Both the position numbers and the translations under genes were made by a program. This document shows, one piece after another, positions 25,319 through 35,633 of a stretch of DNA of 62,803 nt; position 1 is the first letter of the stretch; each line of letters starts with the position of its first letter. The notes below the pieces were generated by a model, which made no database searches, was not told the origin of the DNA, and worked only from the letters and a program-made list of their open reading frames with translations. Source of the stretch: CAYNFR01 sp964616755 (GTDB lineage Bacteria; Bacteroidota; Bacteroidia; Chitinophagales; Saprospiraceae); NCBI GenBank assembly GCA_964616755.1, contig CAZTSI010000018.1, forward strand, positions 1-62,803, in the 5' to 3' direction.

Positions 25319-25627
25319 TTATTCTAAGGCGCTTATTATTTGTGGTAAATAACGTGTGAGTAAGATATACGTCAATAGACATAACATGACAATGGTCACT
25401 AACAATGTGATGGTACTCCTTTTGCTTGAATTCCCAACACTTTTTCCTCCTCTGTATTTTCGCTGAAAGTTCCCTTTTATACGTTCTTTGGCCAGCTCCG
25501 TATCATTGCCAATCCGGTTATAACGCTTCAAGCGCTCTTCTAATTCCTCTTTGTCCGGATCATAATATCTAGGAATGTAGTCGAATTGTCTATTTTTAAT
25601 TCGGCTACCGAAATTGATAAATCCCAT
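25319..25627 (-). CDS. Conserved small membrane protein of unknown function
   Basis: 102 aa from the ATG at 25627; an upstream in-frame start at 25678 adds an unlikely basic leader. The N-terminus MGFINFGSRIKNRQFDY and the charged stretch YDPDKEELEERLKRYN form a cytoplasmic part, followed by a basic region. One C-terminal transmembrane segment (TITLLVTIVMLCLLTYILL) then precedes a short tail, so it is a tail-anchored-like protein. It sits between sprA and mutL, 41 bp before mutL. The same type of protein next to mutL is familiar from other Bacteroidota, but I know no function. Confidence 0.7.
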   Translation of the reverse strand: MGFINFGSRIKNRQFDYIPRYYDPDKEELEERLKRYNRIGNDTELAKERIKGNFQRKYRGGKSVGNSSKRSTITLLVTIVMLCLLTYILLTRYLPQIISALE

Positions 25628-25710
25628 ATACTTTTTTATTATTAGCCTAAAGATACTATTTCCCTGCTTGACTAACAAAAGCAGCCTCCGGCTAACAAAG
25701 CAATCAACAA

Positions 25711-28700
25711 TTAGTTAAGGTTAAATCTAGCTGTTAACCCGCCACGAACATTAGTAATGGGAAATGACGTAGATAAATAGGGCTGCGTCTTATTATACTC
25801 GACAAAAAATCGCAAGGTAAAGTTCTTGTTGATATCGTAATCTATCGTAGGATTTATCCGCAAGGACTTTAGTCCTCTCGTGGGCTCTTTCGTTGCCCCG
25901 TCATCTAATTCATGGATGAATGTTACATCATCTCTTATTTGAAGATTGAACGCGAATACTAGCCGTTGAGCATTATTTTGAAGACCCTGATTAGCGGGGG
26001 ATTCAGGGGTTTCACCTCCTTCTGTGTTTTCGGGATCTCGATTTCTACTCGGTCGCTTTTTTCTTCCCCCCGACAAAAAGCCAATCACCACATCATTAAA
26101 AGTCCAGCCCGCCCCTATGGTATATTCTGTGCTTCGCCCCTCCGTTAATTGGCCTAAACCCGTCGAAAATTGAAGATTTCGCGATTTGGCATATTCCAAA
26201 TTCATGTTTAGATTGTTGACCGTCTTAAAGTTGATGCCAAGTATGGGTTGAAATTGCTCGTTGATAATGATTTCAGGTATTTCAAATCGAGCAAAATAAT
26301 TGAAGGTAGCAACGTCCGGATCTATAAAATATGGATCGTTTGGTTGAAATTGAAGATCTGTAGAAAAGCGACTTACGCTCAGACTCGACTTATATCCATG
26401 CTTTAGCGTGAAGCTGCTAAATATTTCTTTAAATCCAGGCAATTTAGACAATCCGTTGTAATTCAAATTCCAATTAGGCTTAGGAAAATATCCTGTATTG
26501 GATACATCTTCTACGATGTCTAAAGCTGTTGCATTTGGGTCTTGTCCGGTATATGCGGCAATAAAAGCGGGTATCAACACTTCCGCTTGCTGTCGTCCAT
26601 ATCCTTGGGCATAGCCATTGTCTGTAGCATGCGGATCGGTGGTATTGTTTGGCAGGCGATTGGAGATGGCGATGCGGTTGGATTCAAATGTTCTGAAAAG
26701 TCCATCAATGTCATCGTTAAATAAGGTGTTAAGCCCAGAATATGTTACATCAAAACTACCGATGTCGCGAAGAGCCAATTGCTGAAAATCAGGCGATAAT
26801 GGATCTTGTGAGACATTCAAAAAGTCTTCTACATGGTTAATTGAAAGCGTCTTGCGCAACTTGACATCTATCCTAAAATCCTTCCATGGTTCGAGCTCAA
26901 TATCCGCTTCGAAGGTTTGATTCGTGTTTTGTAATATTTGTTGATTTTGAAATCGATCCGCCGAAATCCATCCCTGCTCTGAGGCATTTCTCAAGAAATT
27001 ATTCTGATTGTTAATGTTAAGATCGGGCTGAAGTCCAAAAACAAATCCCCATCCTGGTGCCCCACCTGCCATTCCAAAATGTCTTGGCGAAGGAACAAAG
27101 CCTGGCACGGCTGTTGATAAATTTTCGCGATAATTAAATCGTATTTGCCTTAACGAGAGTAAGGGTCTGACAAACAACTTTTCAAAACCACTAATCTCCC
27201 TCCCTTCACTGCGCTTAGTATCTGTTCCTCTATCTGCTGGCGAATCTGACGAACCACGTGATGACCTAGACGAGCCGCGGACATTCTTGCCATCTAGGTT
27301 CTTAAAGTAGTTTAATTTATCGTACAACTTCTTAAAATCAAAGGCGGTATTCACTGAGCGCGATTGAGAGTTTTGAATTACGTTACCTAAACTTATGGCA
27401 TTCAAAGAAGCTCCAGACCAAGTGAAATCCCCGTTGTATGCCGCCCGTGCGGTAATCCAATCCATACCAGGAATATATCTCAACGGCAGCGTGTAATTGA
27501 GGGTGACGCCTTGTGTATAATTCTTGATTCGACCCAAATCGCGTAGATTGTTGTTTCTATACTGATTTGGTAAGCCCGGCTGATCCATTACTTGATCTGA
27601 CACATCTACACCAAATGGATCTTCCCATCTTCGTTCATCTGCCGTCGGGGCAACTCCTACTTGTTTGTATTCATCTATGATCGATAGAGCGACGGCATTG
27701 TAGTTGAGCTTCAATGCTTTTGTCAAATCCCACGACAATGCGTACGAACGTGTCCAATCAAAACGTTGATCATCAAATACATATTCAAAGCCTTCTTTGG
27801 GGTCGGGCAATCTGAATAATCGATTACTCTTAAAGCGGCGCATTTGCGAGTTGAAGCTAAGAGAATTAGGTATCGGGTTAAAGTTTATCTCCTTGATGAA
27901 TCGCAATGCCTTTGATTTTATGCCCTTGAATGGTTGTAGATTCATCGGTTTTGCATTAAAACCATAGTTGATATCCGCCCTTTGATCATCGGCTATTTCG
28001 TTTTTGATGATCGGGTCTGAGCGCCGAGTCCGTGAATGCGAATACGTTAGCCCGACATTGCTGATATCCCAAGGCATAGGTGTTCCTTGTTTGGTGCGCT
28101 CTTTGCGGACATTCGTGAAGTTCAGCGTCGTGGTGGTGGTAATCTCGCGACTGCGTTCATTAATATCTGTCCGCTGATCATCGTTTAAGTTGGGGTTTTC
28201 TAAGAGCTGTTCTTTTGTCAAGTCGAGTTCAAAGGCGTCAAATCTCGGATCGCTTATGGATCGTGAGAATTGATAATAAAAGGGAATGTTCAAACCCAGT
28301 TTTGATGGAAAGAACCTGCCTAGTTGCAAGTTTGTCGCTATATCATATTCTAAGAGCCTATCTTGCCTACGGTCTTTTAGTTGGTCTTCTATTTGGCCAA
28401 AACCTATAGTGCTAAAATTGCCACTCATCGTAATATTTCCGAGGTCTGCGAGCTGTAAGTCCATCCTAGCTATACCCGCTGTACCCCCGTTATTCTCTAA
28501 TCCTTGAAGGCGCAACTCATTGATCCACACCTCCGCGCAAAGCGGATTTTCCTTCTTCGAATTATTGCGGACACCAATGATGATGCCCTTAATATAACCT
28601 AAGCTGGGGTTGCCTTTAATTTTAACTTTGGCCGTCGGATGGCTGGGGTCACCCCCCATCAATTCATACAAATCTGCAATGGCCACTTGTTGCGTATTTC

Positions 28701-31700
28701 GTTCCATCTTAACTTCCGTAAAAAGGGAGAGGTCTACATCAAACATATTTTCAGGTCGCCAGACTTCATCCGAATACGCCATAAAGTTGGTGTTTTTGTC
28801 GATTGACTTTATCAGTAAAGAATCTGATAAGGTCAATGGCACCTCATATTCGTAGTAATTGTTATAAAAATCTTTGCCCAACCGCACAAAGACAGAGAGG
28901 TCGCCGTCTTCAATAGGCTCAATATCTTTATTCTCCGCATGAACGAACATCTGCAATTTCTTGAATAGTCGTATATCTAGCTCCGTCAGCTTTGATATCA
29001 TGGCCTCACAACTATCAGGAAAATTACACAAGTTGATATTCATCGAATTTTCATCTTGCAATAAATTATTGAAGGTGTTGAAGATGCGCTCTTGTTTTAT
29101 CCCTCTAGGTAACACATAGTTAAAGGGTTGCTTTGTTCCGTTGCGTTGCAATCCTACTTCGTTCACGATAAAGTCTATGGTACCCCTGGGCGCATCCCCT
29201 AGACATGAAGGATCAATCGCAAGTCTTCTCCACTGGTTGCGAACAAGTTCAAATTCGGCCAATCTAAATGTTTTTGGGGTTCTAAATCCGGTCATATACA
29301 TCCTGATGAATTGAATGCTTCTAAACCCTTGAATGCCGCCCACGGGATTGCCGGCTGTCATGATAGGCACTTGATAACGATACCAAATTTCTTCTTCTCC
29401 TGTTGTTGGATTTCTTAATATTCTTTCATCCGTTATAAAGTCGTTTTGCGCTCGTCGAATTTTGCCATCGTCGTTACTAATTAAGATTTGATATTCGTAG
29501 TAACTCTCACTTTGTTCTAGCGATCGATTGTCATTAATATCTTCGGAGTCTGGCACAGGATTACCCAAGCCTATACGGTCGTTTTGAATCGGTGCATTTC
29601 CTTGTGGATGATTGAACAGCCGATAACGTTCGGATAATGCCGCATCTGAAGAAAAATCAGGACTCAAATACGATTTAAAGTTGTCATTGGCGGGGTCGTC
29701 TGATACATTTGCTTGAAGATTAGTCTCTATAGCATTGATATATTCAGCAAATTTTATTCGTTCTTCATCATCATCCATTCCATCTAATCCCTTGTCTTGA
29801 AGCGCTTGATATTGTAAATCAAAACCCTTGACATTTGGAATTTTTAATGGCACCTTACCCCAGCTTGTGGGCTGTTCAGGAATTGTCTCCCCTGGTGTGG
29901 GAATGCTATTCTCATAAAACTGAAGTCCATCCTTCATGATGTCTTCTGATACATTACCGAGGTTAAATACGATTAAGCCATTTTCATTGGCGGGTTGATC
30001 AGAATCTCTTCGAGCCATAAACGGATTAAGCATCCAGAACTCGATATATTCATAGTTGGCTAATTCGAAATCATTATTCGGGATAAATCGCATTATACCC
30101 CCCCATCGAGATCGTGGATTTAAGAGCTTTAGCTTTTGAGAAACTTGATCATATTCTACACCAGAAGAAAAAGGTGTTCCCCCTGGCAAATCAAAATTGT
30201 AAGGGCCTCGTTCCTCTGGATAATAATTAATGTCGAAGGTAAACAGATCTGGTATCTGGGTTATATCAATGTCGCGGTCAAAGAGTTCGTCCTGATTTAT
30301 TAATCGTGAATAAGGGTCTGCTCTATCCGCTTCCGTTCTTACCCTCCTATCATCTACCACGTACCAGTTCAAGAGTGCTCGATTCGCGCCGTATAGAAGA
30401 TTGTCATTTAGCTCTGATTCAGGGAATGTTGACGGGGTGCTGGCTAGTGACCATAGGTTAGGGCGTGCGCCCAAGGCAATACTGCTAACGGCTCCTTCAA
30501 AGTCATCAATACTCACCAAGGCCTCATCTTCGCCTGGAGCATTTATAGCTCGAGATTGACCAGGCTTAAGCGCAGCAAATTCGGCAGATACATTAAAGCT
30601 TGATTTTGCATTCGTGCTAATAAATGGCAATGCATCTACGACATTGGTTAAAAATTGCGACTCAGTAGTGTAGTTAAAGTCCAAGCCAAACATCCTATTA
30701 TTGATAGGATCCTCTCCAATATTTACTTTTTGTGTGAGGGGTCGTTGAAAAAGGCGCATATAGGTAGCTCCGATAGATGCATTTTCGTTGAATCGAAATT
30801 CGCCTCTAAGACCCAGCATTGTTTTTTGCTGTAGGTTAAAAAGGCCTTGATTCTCAAATTGTACAATAATCGGTGTTGCCGCTTGTAAATAGGATTCATT
30901 CAATATTTTGAGCCGACCAATACCATAATCTATTTCATAATCAATTCCCTCTCTCAGCAATTGGCTTCCTGCTCTTACGGTCACCGACCCTCGTGGAATG
31001 TTAAATGCCCCAAGGCTTATCTCTGATGATAAATTTGATTTAAGCTCTCCTTTGATCAAAAATCGATTTTTATCGAGAGTTTGTCGCGCTTGTGTGACAG
31101 TATTATTGTACAATTCTGGAAAACCATATTTATCAAACAGTTGCTGGTTGCCCCCAAATAGATTGAAAAGGGAAGAGCCGAAAGGCTCGAGAACTGGGAA
31201 AATGACGGACCCTGTGCTTGGATTGACAGTGATGCCTGGTACAAAGTCAAAAATCCCGTCTTCTTGTGGATCGCCATAGGCATTGAGTCGGTCTAATTGG
31301 AAAAAATTTAATAACGGAATATTCCGAAAGCTAGCTTCGGGGATATATCTTAGCAAGGCAGCATTGGCAAAGTCTTCATAGAAGATATCAAACTGAAATT
31401 GATCTTGTGTTAATTGGGCTGTATTAAGAGAATAAATATTCTTCATCATTAAATCCCACGAAGGATTGCCAGGGACTTGGTTGCTGCTTTTTAACATCTT
31501 AACATAGACGACATCCTCTGGCTCGGGCTGTCCTTGGTCCGAAATCCCCCCTCGATTACTCTCATTCGTTAATTCTCCTACCTTGTATATTTCATTGCCA
31601 TTAATCGAGTAGGTATATTCGAACGATACACCCAGCACTTGGTTAGGCCGCAACCTCGTCCTAAGAGAAATGAACCCCAACTGAGGATAAAGGGTATATT

Positions 31701-33069
31701 CAGACGGGTCTAGCTTACGCATACTTTGCACCTCAAAATCTCTAACTTGAGTCATATCATACTGTCGTTGAAGATTGTTGGCGATGTTGATTATTTTGCG
31801 CGTATTGGGATCATTGATCAGGGCTCTAAACAGGTCACTGTTGTCGTTCTCGGGCAATGTTCGTCCATCAATATCCATTAAGTTGGTGCCAGGTGATACG
31901 GGTTGCCATCGAGTGGCGGGATTATTAAATCGCGCCGTATTAGATTCTCCTAGATCCGCAATCGCAGCTACGGTTGCCGCATTTCTCAAGTCGGCATTTT
32001 GATCTATCGTTACCCAAACCTCAAGGTTGGTAATACGCTTGAGAGAACGGATTTGCGGGGCATTGAGCAAGGCCTCCTCATAGTTATCCCTGTCGTAATG
32101 AGATAAGAAGAAGTGTCGATTCTCGTCATAATCATCGGGCCGAAGGTTAAACTCTTGAATTTGCTTTCCATTTTCAAGCTTTATCTGCTTTGCCTCAGAT
32201 CGATTTTGAGATGCGATGGCGGTAAGAAAAAACTTTCCAAATTGCAACTCGGTTTTTAGACCGAAAAGGTTTCTTGGGCCTTGTATCAATTGAGTTTTAA
32301 GCGGCATACTGACATTGCCCGCTTCTATGGACTTAATGATATCATCTTCATCAAAAGCGTCGCTGAGATATCCAAGATTCAGCCTATTGTCAAAATCAAA
32401 TGATGCCTGCGTGTTATAATTGAACCCCAAGTTCATTTTGTCGCCGATTTTGCCCTCGACTCCCATATTGATATCCATATCAAAATCTATCCCTCCTTGT
32501 TGCTGTGCTCTTGGCGAAAGATTGGGATTTTGGACACGTTGGTAGTCGCCGCCTAGCGTCAAATCTATATTGCCCGTTGGCTTAATGGTAATATCTGTGC
32601 CGCCAAAAAGACGGTCTTGTAGTAATGCCTCAATGTCCACTTCGGCCATGGGGTCTAATTTGAGGCTACGCGTAAAGTCTGGGTTTTTAATTCCTGATAG
32701 CTTATTAAGATAGTCTTTTTCTTGCTTTTTTCGCTGCCATTCCAAATACTCTTCCATGGTAAGATAGGTAGGCGTTCGATAATACTCGTTGCCTATTTTT
32801 TCCATAACGACATACTTACCTACCTCAAAATCGTATTCTACTGTCTGTTCAATGATCGATGGGGTTATATCGAATGGGTTGCGATACGGATCGGTCAAAA
32901 AGTCCCCTTGTCGATCTTTAATCGGAAATGTGTCAACAACAGAAGAAGTAATGACCGGCGAAGACACCTCCAATGAAGGGCCTATAGATGCACTTAGCCA
33001 TTGCAATGAAACAATTCCAATAGTGAAAAAAAACGTCCATTTGTACTTTACCGAACGACTGCCACCCAT
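25711..33069 (-). CDS. sprA: SprA/Sov, type IX secretion outer-membrane translocon
   Basis: 2452 aa, matching the exceptional size of SprA. After a signal peptide (hydrophobic residues about 11-30) the N-terminus has RNPFDITPS, a family hallmark. The sequence is then dominated by alternating amphipathic strands with periplasmic and extracellular insertions, ending in a beta strand (GGLTARFNLN). It has many characteristic segments such as QGPRNLFGLKTELQFGK and LDFNYTTESQFLTN. SprA forms a very large single-chain beta barrel through which folded cargo with a C-terminal sorting domain leaves the periplasm; its absence abolishes secretion and gliding. It is first in a minus-strand series running into the small membrane protein, mutL and rhomboid genes. 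Confidence 0.96.
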   Translation of the reverse strand: MGGSRSVKYKWTFFFTIGIVSLQWLSASIGPSLEVSSPVITSSVVDTFPIKDRQGDFLTDPYRNPFDITPSIIEQTVEYDFEVGKYVVMEKIGNEYYRTPTYLTMEEYLEWQRKKQEKDYLNKLSGIKNPDFTRSLKLDPMAEVDIEALLQDRLFGGTDITIKPTGNIDLTLGGDYQRVQNPNLSPRAQQQGGIDFDMDINMGVEGKIGDKMNLGFNYNTQASFDFDNRLNLGYLSDAFDEDDIIKSIEAGNVSMPLKTQLIQGPRNLFGLKTELQFGKFFLTAIASQNRSEAKQIKLENGKQIQEFNLRPDDYDENRHFFLSHYDRDNYEEALLNAPQIRSLKRITNLEVWVTIDQNADLRNAATVAAIADLGESNTARFNNPATRWQPVSPGTNLMDIDGRTLPENDNSDLFRALINDPNTRKIINIANNLQRQYDMTQVRDFEVQSMRKLDPSEYTLYPQLGFISLRTRLRPNQVLGVSFEYTYSINGNEIYKVGELTNESNRGGISDQGQPEPEDVVYVKMLKSSNQVPGNPSWDLMMKNIYSLNTAQLTQDQFQFDIFYEDFANAALLRYIPEASFRNIPLLNFFQLDRLNAYGDPQEDGIFDFVPGITVNPSTGSVIFPVLEPFGSSLFNLFGGNQQLFDKYGFPELYNNTVTQARQTLDKNRFLIKGELKSNLSSEISLGAFNIPRGSVTVRAGSQLLREGIDYEIDYGIGRLKILNESYLQAATPIIVQFENQGLFNLQQKTMLGLRGEFRFNENASIGATYMRLFQRPLTQKVNIGEDPINNRMFGLDFNYTTESQFLTNVVDALPFISTNAKSSFNVSAEFAALKPGQSRAINAPGEDEALVSIDDFEGAVSSIALGARPNLWSLASTPSTFPESELNDNLLYGANRALLNWYVVDDRRVRTEADRADPYSRLINQDELFDRDIDITQIPDLFTFDINYYPEERGPYNFDLPGGTPFSSGVEYDQVSQKLKLLNPRSRWGGIMRFIPNNDFELANYEYIEFWMLNPFMARRDSDQPANENGLIVFNLGNVSEDIMKDGLQFYENSIPTPGETIPEQPTSWGKVPLKIPNVKGFDLQYQALQDKGLDGMDDDEERIKFAEYINAIETNLQANVSDDPANDNFKSYLSPDFSSDAALSERYRLFNHPQGNAPIQNDRIGLGNPVPDSEDINDNRSLEQSESYYEYQILISNDDGKIRRAQNDFITDERILRNPTTGEEEIWYRYQVPIMTAGNPVGGIQGFRSIQFIRMYMTGFRTPKTFRLAEFELVRNQWRRLAIDPSCLGDAPRGTIDFIVNEVGLQRNGTKQPFNYVLPRGIKQERIFNTFNNLLQDENSMNINLCNFPDSCEAMISKLTELDIRLFKKLQMFVHAENKDIEPIEDGDLSVFVRLGKDFYNNYYEYEVPLTLSDSLLIKSIDKNTNFMAYSDEVWRPENMFDVDLSLFTEVKMERNTQQVAIADLYELMGGDPSHPTAKVKIKGNPSLGYIKGIIIGVRNNSKKENPLCAEVWINELRLQGLENNGGTAGIARMDLQLADLGNITMSGNFSTIGFGQIEDQLKDRRQDRLLEYDIATNLQLGRFFPSKLGLNIPFYYQFSRSISDPRFDAFELDLTKEQLLENPNLNDDQRTDINERSREITTTTTLNFTNVRKERTKQGTPMPWDISNVGLTYSHSRTRRSDPIIKNEIADDQRADINYGFNAKPMNLQPFKGIKSKALRFIKEINFNPIPNSLSFNSQMRRFKSNRLFRLPDPKEGFEYVFDDQRFDWTRSYALSWDLTKALKLNYNAVALSIIDEYKQVGVAPTADERRWEDPFGVDVSDQVMDQPGLPNQYRNNNLRDLGRIKNYTQGVTLNYTLPLRYIPGMDWITARAAYNGDFTWSGASLNAISLGNVIQNSQSRSVNTAFDFKKLYDKLNYFKNLDGKNVRGSSRSSRGSSDSPADRGTDTKRSEGREISGFEKLFVRPLLSLRQIRFNYRENLSTAVPGFVPSPRHFGMAGGAPGWGFVFGLQPDLNINNQNNFLRNASEQGWISADRFQNQQILQNTNQTFEADIELEPWKDFRIDVKLRKTLSINHVEDFLNVSQDPLSPDFQQLALRDIGSFDVTYSGLNTLFNDDIDGLFRTFESNRIAISNRLPNNTTDPHATDNGYAQGYGRQQAEVLIPAFIAAYTGQDPNATALDIVEDVSNTGYFPKPNWNLNYNGLSKLPGFKEIFSSFTLKHGYKSSLSVSRFSTDLQFQPNDPYFIDPDVATFNYFARFEIPEIIINEQFQPILGINFKTVNNLNMNLEYAKSRNLQFSTGLGQLTEGRSTEYTIGAGWTFNDVVIGFLSGGRKKRPSRNRDPENTEGGETPESPANQGLQNNAQRLVFAFNLQIRDDVTFIHELDDGATKEPTRGLKSLRINPTIDYDINKNFTLRFFVEYNKTQPYLSTSFPITNVRGGLTARFNLN

Positions 33070-33245
33070 AAACTTGAGACCCCGTAAAGAGATAGAATTT
33101 TATAACCTTTAGTGCCCTCAATTGTCAGCTCGATATGACGTAAGTGGCCTTTAAAAGCGTTTTTTATACAATGTTTTAGTAACGCAAAAATGATTGCTTA
33201 GCGTATGAAACGATAATTTTAAGGGAAATTGTACATATACCTCGT

Positions 33246-33791
33246 TTATAGGCATTCAAATACAAGTCGATAAAACTCTGGATGTGACTGCCACGTCTGA
33301 CCCGTAACAACACGTCCATCCCGAACGGCTTGATCCTTTCCTACAAAAGTTCCACCGCAAGATTCAACTTCAAAGCGCACGTGCTCATAACATGTAATCT
33401 GTTTATCTCTAACTAAGCCAGCTGTCACTAAAATTTGAATGCCATGACAAATGGCAAATATGTATTTCTCGGCCTTATCAAAGGCTCGAACGATGGCGAT
33501 CACCCGCGCATCATTGCGCAAAAACTCCGGAGCTCTGCCCCCAATTAACAATACGGCATCATAATCAGCCGAGCTTACTTGGTCAAAGCCTAGATCCGCC
33601 TTAACGTAATAGCCTTTGCGCTCGACATATGTATCCCAGCCTGGTTCAAAATCATGTATGACCAAGTTTAGCATCTTTTGACTAGGTGCTGCTATGGTTG
33701 GGATATGACCGGCCTCTTCAAACCTGTGTTTAGCATAAAGAGTTTCGTAACATTCACCGCCGTCACCAGTAATGATCAATATTTTTTTCAT
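33246..33791 (-). CDS. DJ-1/PfpI family protein
   Basis: 181 aa, a single class I glutamine amidotransferase-like domain. The nucleophile elbow is FAICHGIQIL (Cys about residue 115, followed by His), and VLLIGGRAPEFLR holds the typical glycine-rich strand. Members include protein and glyoxal deglycases, chaperones and proteases; which applies cannot be told. It is transcribed away from sprA's upstream region and is separated by 80 bp from the ABC-F gene on the same strand. Confidence 0.88.
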   Translation of the reverse strand: MKKILIITGDGGECYETLYAKHRFEEAGHIPTIAAPSQKMLNLVIHDFEPGWDTYVERKGYYVKADLGFDQVSSADYDAVLLIGGRAPEFLRNDARVIAIVRAFDKAEKYIFAICHGIQILVTAGLVRDKQITCYEHVRFEVESCGGTFVGKDQAVRDGRVVTGQTWQSHPEFYRLVFECL

Positions 33792-33870
33792 CTGTTATTT
33801 TTGAAGAGTCTTTTTCAAATGTAGCTAATACGCTCCACTCTTCAATGCTGAATCTCAAGCATTGAGCATC

Positions 33871-35493
33871 TTATCCGTAAATTTTGGTTTTGAGCCCCTT
33901 AATTTTATCGGAACGAATATATTCATCAAATGTCATTAGTTGGTCGATCATGCCTTTAGGGCCTATTTCTATGATTCGATTACAAACTGTTTCTAACAAT
34001 TGGTGGTCATGCGTCGTCATAAAAAGGTTGCCCGTAAATTCTTTTAACGCATTATTGAGCGCTGTAATAGATTCCAAGTCCAAGTGATTGGTCGGTTCAT
34101 CTAAGAGAAGAAAGTTTGGATATTTCAACATGATCTTGGAGAGCATGCATCGCACCTTCTCTCCCCCTGATAATACTCCGGTTTTTTTATAGACTTCTTC
34201 ACCAGAAAAAAGCATTCGCCCTAAAAACCCGCGTATGAATTGTTCGTCCTTGTCTTTAGAGTACTGCCGCAACCAATCGACAAGCTCTTGATTTTGATCG
34301 CCAGAGAAAAAGGGGGTGTTATCATTGGGCAAATAATCAAAAGTGATGGTCTGTCCCCATTCTATGACACCCTCATCTGGAGGCATATTGCCCGATAATA
34401 CCTCGTAAAAGCCCGATAATACTCCGGAGTCACGACTTATCAATGCAATTTTATCTTGCTTGTTTAGCATTACATTTACGTTTCTAAATAGCCATTGTCC
34501 ATTTTTGTCCTTTTTGCCGAGATCAGTCAATTTAATGATCTGATCCCCAGGTTCACGTTCTGGCTTAAAGTGAATAAATGGATACTTGCGTGTAGAAGGT
34601 TGAATGTCTTCAAGATTAAGTTTTTCAAGTGCCTTTTTTCGACTCGTAGCTTGCTTAGATTTAGAAGCGTTGGCCGAAAAGCGTTGAATGAATTCCATCA
34701 TTTCTTGGCGCTTCTGTTCTACTTTTTTGTTCTTGTTGGCTAATTGTTGAGCCATTAGCTGACTGGACTCGTACCAAAAAGTATAATTGCCTGTGAATAT
34801 CCGTATCCGCTTAAAGTCAATGTCTACCATATGCGTGCAGACCATATCGAGAAAATAACGATCGTGTGAGACGACGATTACCAAATTCTTAAAATCGGCT
34901 AAAAAGTCAGACAACCATGTGGCGGTCTCAGCATCAAGATCATTGGTAGGCTCATCTAAAAGCAAAATATCTGGGTCGCCAAATAGGGCTTGGGCCAATA
35001 ATACCTTTACTTTATTGCTGGCATCAAGCTCTTTGACGAGTTTATAGTGGTCTTCAACAGGTACGCCAAGGTTGCTTAACAGTTCTCCCGCTGAGCTCTC
35101 CGCTTCCCATCCCCCCATTTCTCCGTATTGATTTTCTAGTTCTGCTGCACGCAGTCCATCTGCTTCGCTGGCGTCGGGATTCATATAAATGGCATTTTTT
35201 TCGAGCATGATATTATACATCTTCTCATGCCCCATCATTACCGCATTGATGACTTGCTCATTTTGATAGGCAAAGTGATCTTGCTTCAGTACGGCCATTC
35301 GCTTTCCTGGGTCAAGGGAAAAAGACCCACCAGTAGGGTCAATTTCCCTAGATAGAATTTTAACAAAGGTTGATTTGCCGGCACCATTTGCACCGATAAC
35401 ACCATAACAGTTGCCGTTGGTAAATTTTAGGTTTACTTCGTCAAATAATACGCGTTTGCCGTATTGCATAGATAAATTAGAAACCGTAATCAT
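33871..35493 (-). CDS. ABC-F ATPase, YbiT-like
   Basis: 540 aa with two ATP-binding cassettes and no membrane domain. It resembles E. coli YbiT along its length (opening NLSMQYGKRVLFDEV, linker RFSANASKSKQATSR). NBD1 is complete: Walker A IGANGAGKST, Walker B DILLLDEPTNDLD and VVSHDRYFL. In NBD2 the signature LSGGEKVRCML and Walker B NFLLLDEPTNHLD are intact, but the Walker A position reads ALISRDSGVLSGF without GKS/T. I believe this loss recurs in Bacteroidota relatives. ABC-F proteins act on ribosomes, affecting translation or resistance. It is divergent from the lipoprotein gene at 35634. Confidence 0.9.
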   Translation of the reverse strand: MITVSNLSMQYGKRVLFDEVNLKFTNGNCYGVIGANGAGKSTFVKILSREIDPTGGSFSLDPGKRMAVLKQDHFAYQNEQVINAVMMGHEKMYNIMLEKNAIYMNPDASEADGLRAAELENQYGEMGGWEAESSAGELLSNLGVPVEDHYKLVKELDASNKVKVLLAQALFGDPDILLLDEPTNDLDAETATWLSDFLADFKNLVIVVSHDRYFLDMVCTHMVDIDFKRIRIFTGNYTFWYESSQLMAQQLANKNKKVEQKRQEMMEFIQRFSANASKSKQATSRKKALEKLNLEDIQPSTRKYPFIHFKPEREPGDQIIKLTDLGKKDKNGQWLFRNVNVMLNKQDKIALISRDSGVLSGFYEVLSGNMPPDEGVIEWGQTITFDYLPNDNTPFFSGDQNQELVDWLRQYSKDKDEQFIRGFLGRMLFSGEEVYKKTGVLSGGEKVRCMLSKIMLKYPNFLLLDEPTNHLDLESITALNNALKEFTGNLFMTTHDHQLLETVCNRIIEIGPKGMIDQLMTFDEYIRSDKIKGLKTKIYG

Positions 35494-35576
35494 TTGATAT
35501 TTTTGAAGGCGTGCTAAAAAAGTGGCGAAAATAGTTTAATTCTGCTGTACAATAAATAGCAGATGAGCTTCTATTC

Positions 35577-35607
35577 CTTGGGAATTTAGCAATATAATAT
35601 GCGTTTG
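35577..35607 (+). promoter_or_regulatory. Promoter for the 35634 lipoprotein operon
   Basis: CTTG at 35577-35580 and TGCGTTTG at 35600-35607 are separated by 19 bp, the Bacteroidota -33/-7 layout with one mismatch in the -7 box (TAnnTTTG). Transcription would start about 20 bp before the ATG. Confidence 0.4.
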
Positions 35608-35633
35608 GCACAGAAAAGACGTTATATGAGTTC

